From Actinomycetes bacterium (GTDB lineage Bacteria; Actinomycetota; Acidimicrobiia; Acidimicrobiales; Microtrichaceae): a stretch of 7,073 bases of DNA. Position numbers and translations under genes: made by a program. Positions 6,053-7,073 of this stretch are shown here, piece by piece; positions within the stretch are counted from its first letter, which is position 1; each line of letters begins with the position of its first letter. The stretch is taken from assembly GCA_023423215.1 (NCBI GenBank), contig JAFAFZ010000171.1, positions 1-7,073 of the forward strand, written 5' to 3'. The notes under the pieces were generated by a model that was not told the origin of the DNA, ran no database searches, and worked only from the letters and a program-made list of their open reading frames with translations.

Positions 6053-7073
6053 TCAGCCGGGGTGGTCGAGACCGTCCGGCTGGAGCACCGCCACGGCCTC
6101 GTCGATGTCGTCGACGGGGCGCAGCTCGACGTCGTCGCCGGCGATGCGCCGCATCGCCTCCTCGTCCTCGTCCGGGGTCGCCGCGGGGTAGATGAACAGG
6201 TCGATCCCGGCCCGCTTCACCGCCGCCACCTTCTGCAGCACGCCGCCGATCGGCCCCACGGTGCCGTCCGAGAACATCTCCCCCGTCACGGCGATGCGCC
6301 GGCCCTCGGTCAACGAGCCGGGCGTCAGGCGATCGATGATCGCCAAGGTCCACGCCAGCCCGGCGGAGGGACCGGAGACGCTCCCGGAGTCCACCTGCAC
6401 CTGCACGGGCGAGTCGATCCGGGGGGCGTCGGGCTCGACCTGGATGCCGAGCACGGGCCGGGCGACGTCGTCCTCGGCCGCGCCCAGGGTGACCTGCACC
6501 GTCGTCGGATCGCCCGGCTCGATCGAGCCGTCGGCAGCCCTCGAGTCGCCCCGTCGGACGACCACGTCCACCGCGTCACCCGGCGCCCGGTCGGCGAGCT
6601 CCTCGCCGATGTCGGCCGGCATGGCGACCTCGCCGCCGTCGACCGAGGTGATCACGTCGTCGACCTGCAGCACCCCGTCGGCCGGCCCCTCGGGGACCAG
6701 CCCGAGCACGCGTGCGCCGTCGGCGTCGAACGCAGCGTCGATGCCCACGTGGTCGAGCGCGACCTTGGTGGCGGTCAGCTTGGAGAGGTCCATGCGGGCC
6801 CGGTTCTGCTGCTGCACCTCGGCACGGTTGTCCTCCGGGTACATCTCCTCCTTCGTGCGCACCTCGACCGCGTCGTCCAGCCACGCCCGCAGCAGCAGCG
6901 CGGGGGTCGCCTGGTCGATGAACACCGTGGTGAAGAGCACCTCACCGTCGTCGGTGTAGCTCTCCGCGCCCTCGACCTCGATGCGGGTCTCGGCCGGGCG
7001 CACCGAACCGGGCTGGATCAGGTAGTACGGCAGGCGCACCAGGAACATCGCCGCGACCACGCCCGCCAGGAGC
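6053..7073 (-). CDS. membrane-anchored PDZ plus Lon-type (S16) serine protease, YlbL-like (5' end cut by window edge)
   Basis: This is a YlbL/Rv3194c-type protease. The open frame runs off the window edge, so the true start is not visible and probably only the beginning of the N-terminal membrane helix is missing. The remaining part of that helix (AGVVAAMFLVRLPYYLI) is followed by the family's PGS turn. Counting the in-frame GTG at 7060 as residue 1, a YlbL-type region covers about 20-105 (including MDLSKLTATKVALDHVG at 90-106). A PDZ domain covers about 112-193 (ADGVLQVDDVITSVDGGEV), and the Lon-type proteolytic domain about 220-327. Catalytic Ser232 lies in GPSAG and Lys277 in IGGVLQK, aligning with Ser679 and Lys722 of E. 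coli Lon, so the dyad is intact. There is no AAA+ domain, as usual for this family. In Bacillus subtilis YlbL (DdcP) helps remove the division inhibitor YneA; the substrate here is unknown. A hairpin and a 95-base gap separate it from the DivIVA-like gene. Confidence 0.94.
   Translation of the reverse strand, partial: LLAGVVAAMFLVRLPYYLIQPGSVRPAETRIEVEGAESYTDDGEVLFTTVFIDQATPALLLRAWLDDAVEVRTKEEMYPEDNRAEVQQQNRARMDLSKLTATKVALDHVGIDAAFDADGARVLGLVPEGPADGVLQVDDVITSVDGGEVAMPADIGEELADRAPGDAVDVVVRRGDSRAADGSIEPGDPTTVQVTLGAAEDDVARPVLGIQVEPDAPRIDSPVQVQVDSGSVSGPSAGLAWTLAIIDRLTPGSLTEGRRIAVTGEMFSDGTVGPIGGVLQKVAAVKRAGIDLFIYPAATPDEDEEAMRRIAGDDVELRPVDDIDEAVAVLQPDGLDHPG

Noticed and set aside
402..6191. A plus-strand frame open for about 1,929 codons, antisense to three genes
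   Set aside because: It runs through the complements of the UPF0182 and DivIVA-like genes and parts of their neighbours, across both gaps. Its translation is an Arg/Gly/Asp/Val-rich mixture with no recognisable motif. Long antisense frames are expected at this GC content, and the minus-strand genes explain the sequence.
5958..6353. N-terminal extension of the DivIVA-like gene to 6353
   Set aside because: The extension overlaps the same-strand protease gene for 300 bases in another frame, gives Arg/Gly-rich sequence without motifs, and lies before a clear DivIVA-like N-terminus at 5957.

Overview
The window is GC-rich (roughly 70 % by eye) and every gene lies on the minus strand. High GC, the adjacent pair of a Lon-like PDZ protease and a UPF0182 membrane protein, a DivIVA-type coiled-coil protein and a threonine-run tail on a surface protein all point to an actinobacterium. 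I would guess the class Acidimicrobiia, which is inference only.

Layout in transcription order, from high to low coordinate: (1) 7073-6053, the 3' part of a membrane-anchored PDZ plus Lon-type (S16) serine protease, cut at its 5' end by the window edge. A GC-rich hairpin follows its stop codon. (2) 5957-3528, an 809-residue protein with a DivIVA-like N-terminus, a long coiled coil, a very acidic low-complexity linker, and a C-terminal region ending in a four-cysteine motif that resembles phage Mu gpF-type head morphogenesis proteins. (3) 3518-519, a complete UPF0182 protein with seven membrane segments and a large extracytoplasmic part. (4) 433-1, the first 144 residues of a DedA/VTT membrane protein, cut at its 3' end.

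No gap exceeds 100 bases. The three gene starts visible in the window lack a convincing Shine-Dalgarno sequence. Each has a TANNNT hexamer 6-8 bases upstream of the start codon, the arrangement expected for leaderless transcripts. Each gene may therefore have its own promoter despite the operon-like packing.

From memory, the protease and the UPF0182 gene are direct neighbours in Mycobacterium tuberculosis (Rv3194c-Rv3193c). Here the DivIVA-like/Mu-F-like protein sits between them. That protein is the most unusual content of the window. Together the genes suggest a cell-envelope locus (membrane protease, polar or curvature-sensing scaffold, large surface protein, DedA lipid or ion transporter), but no pathway can be assigned from sequence alone.
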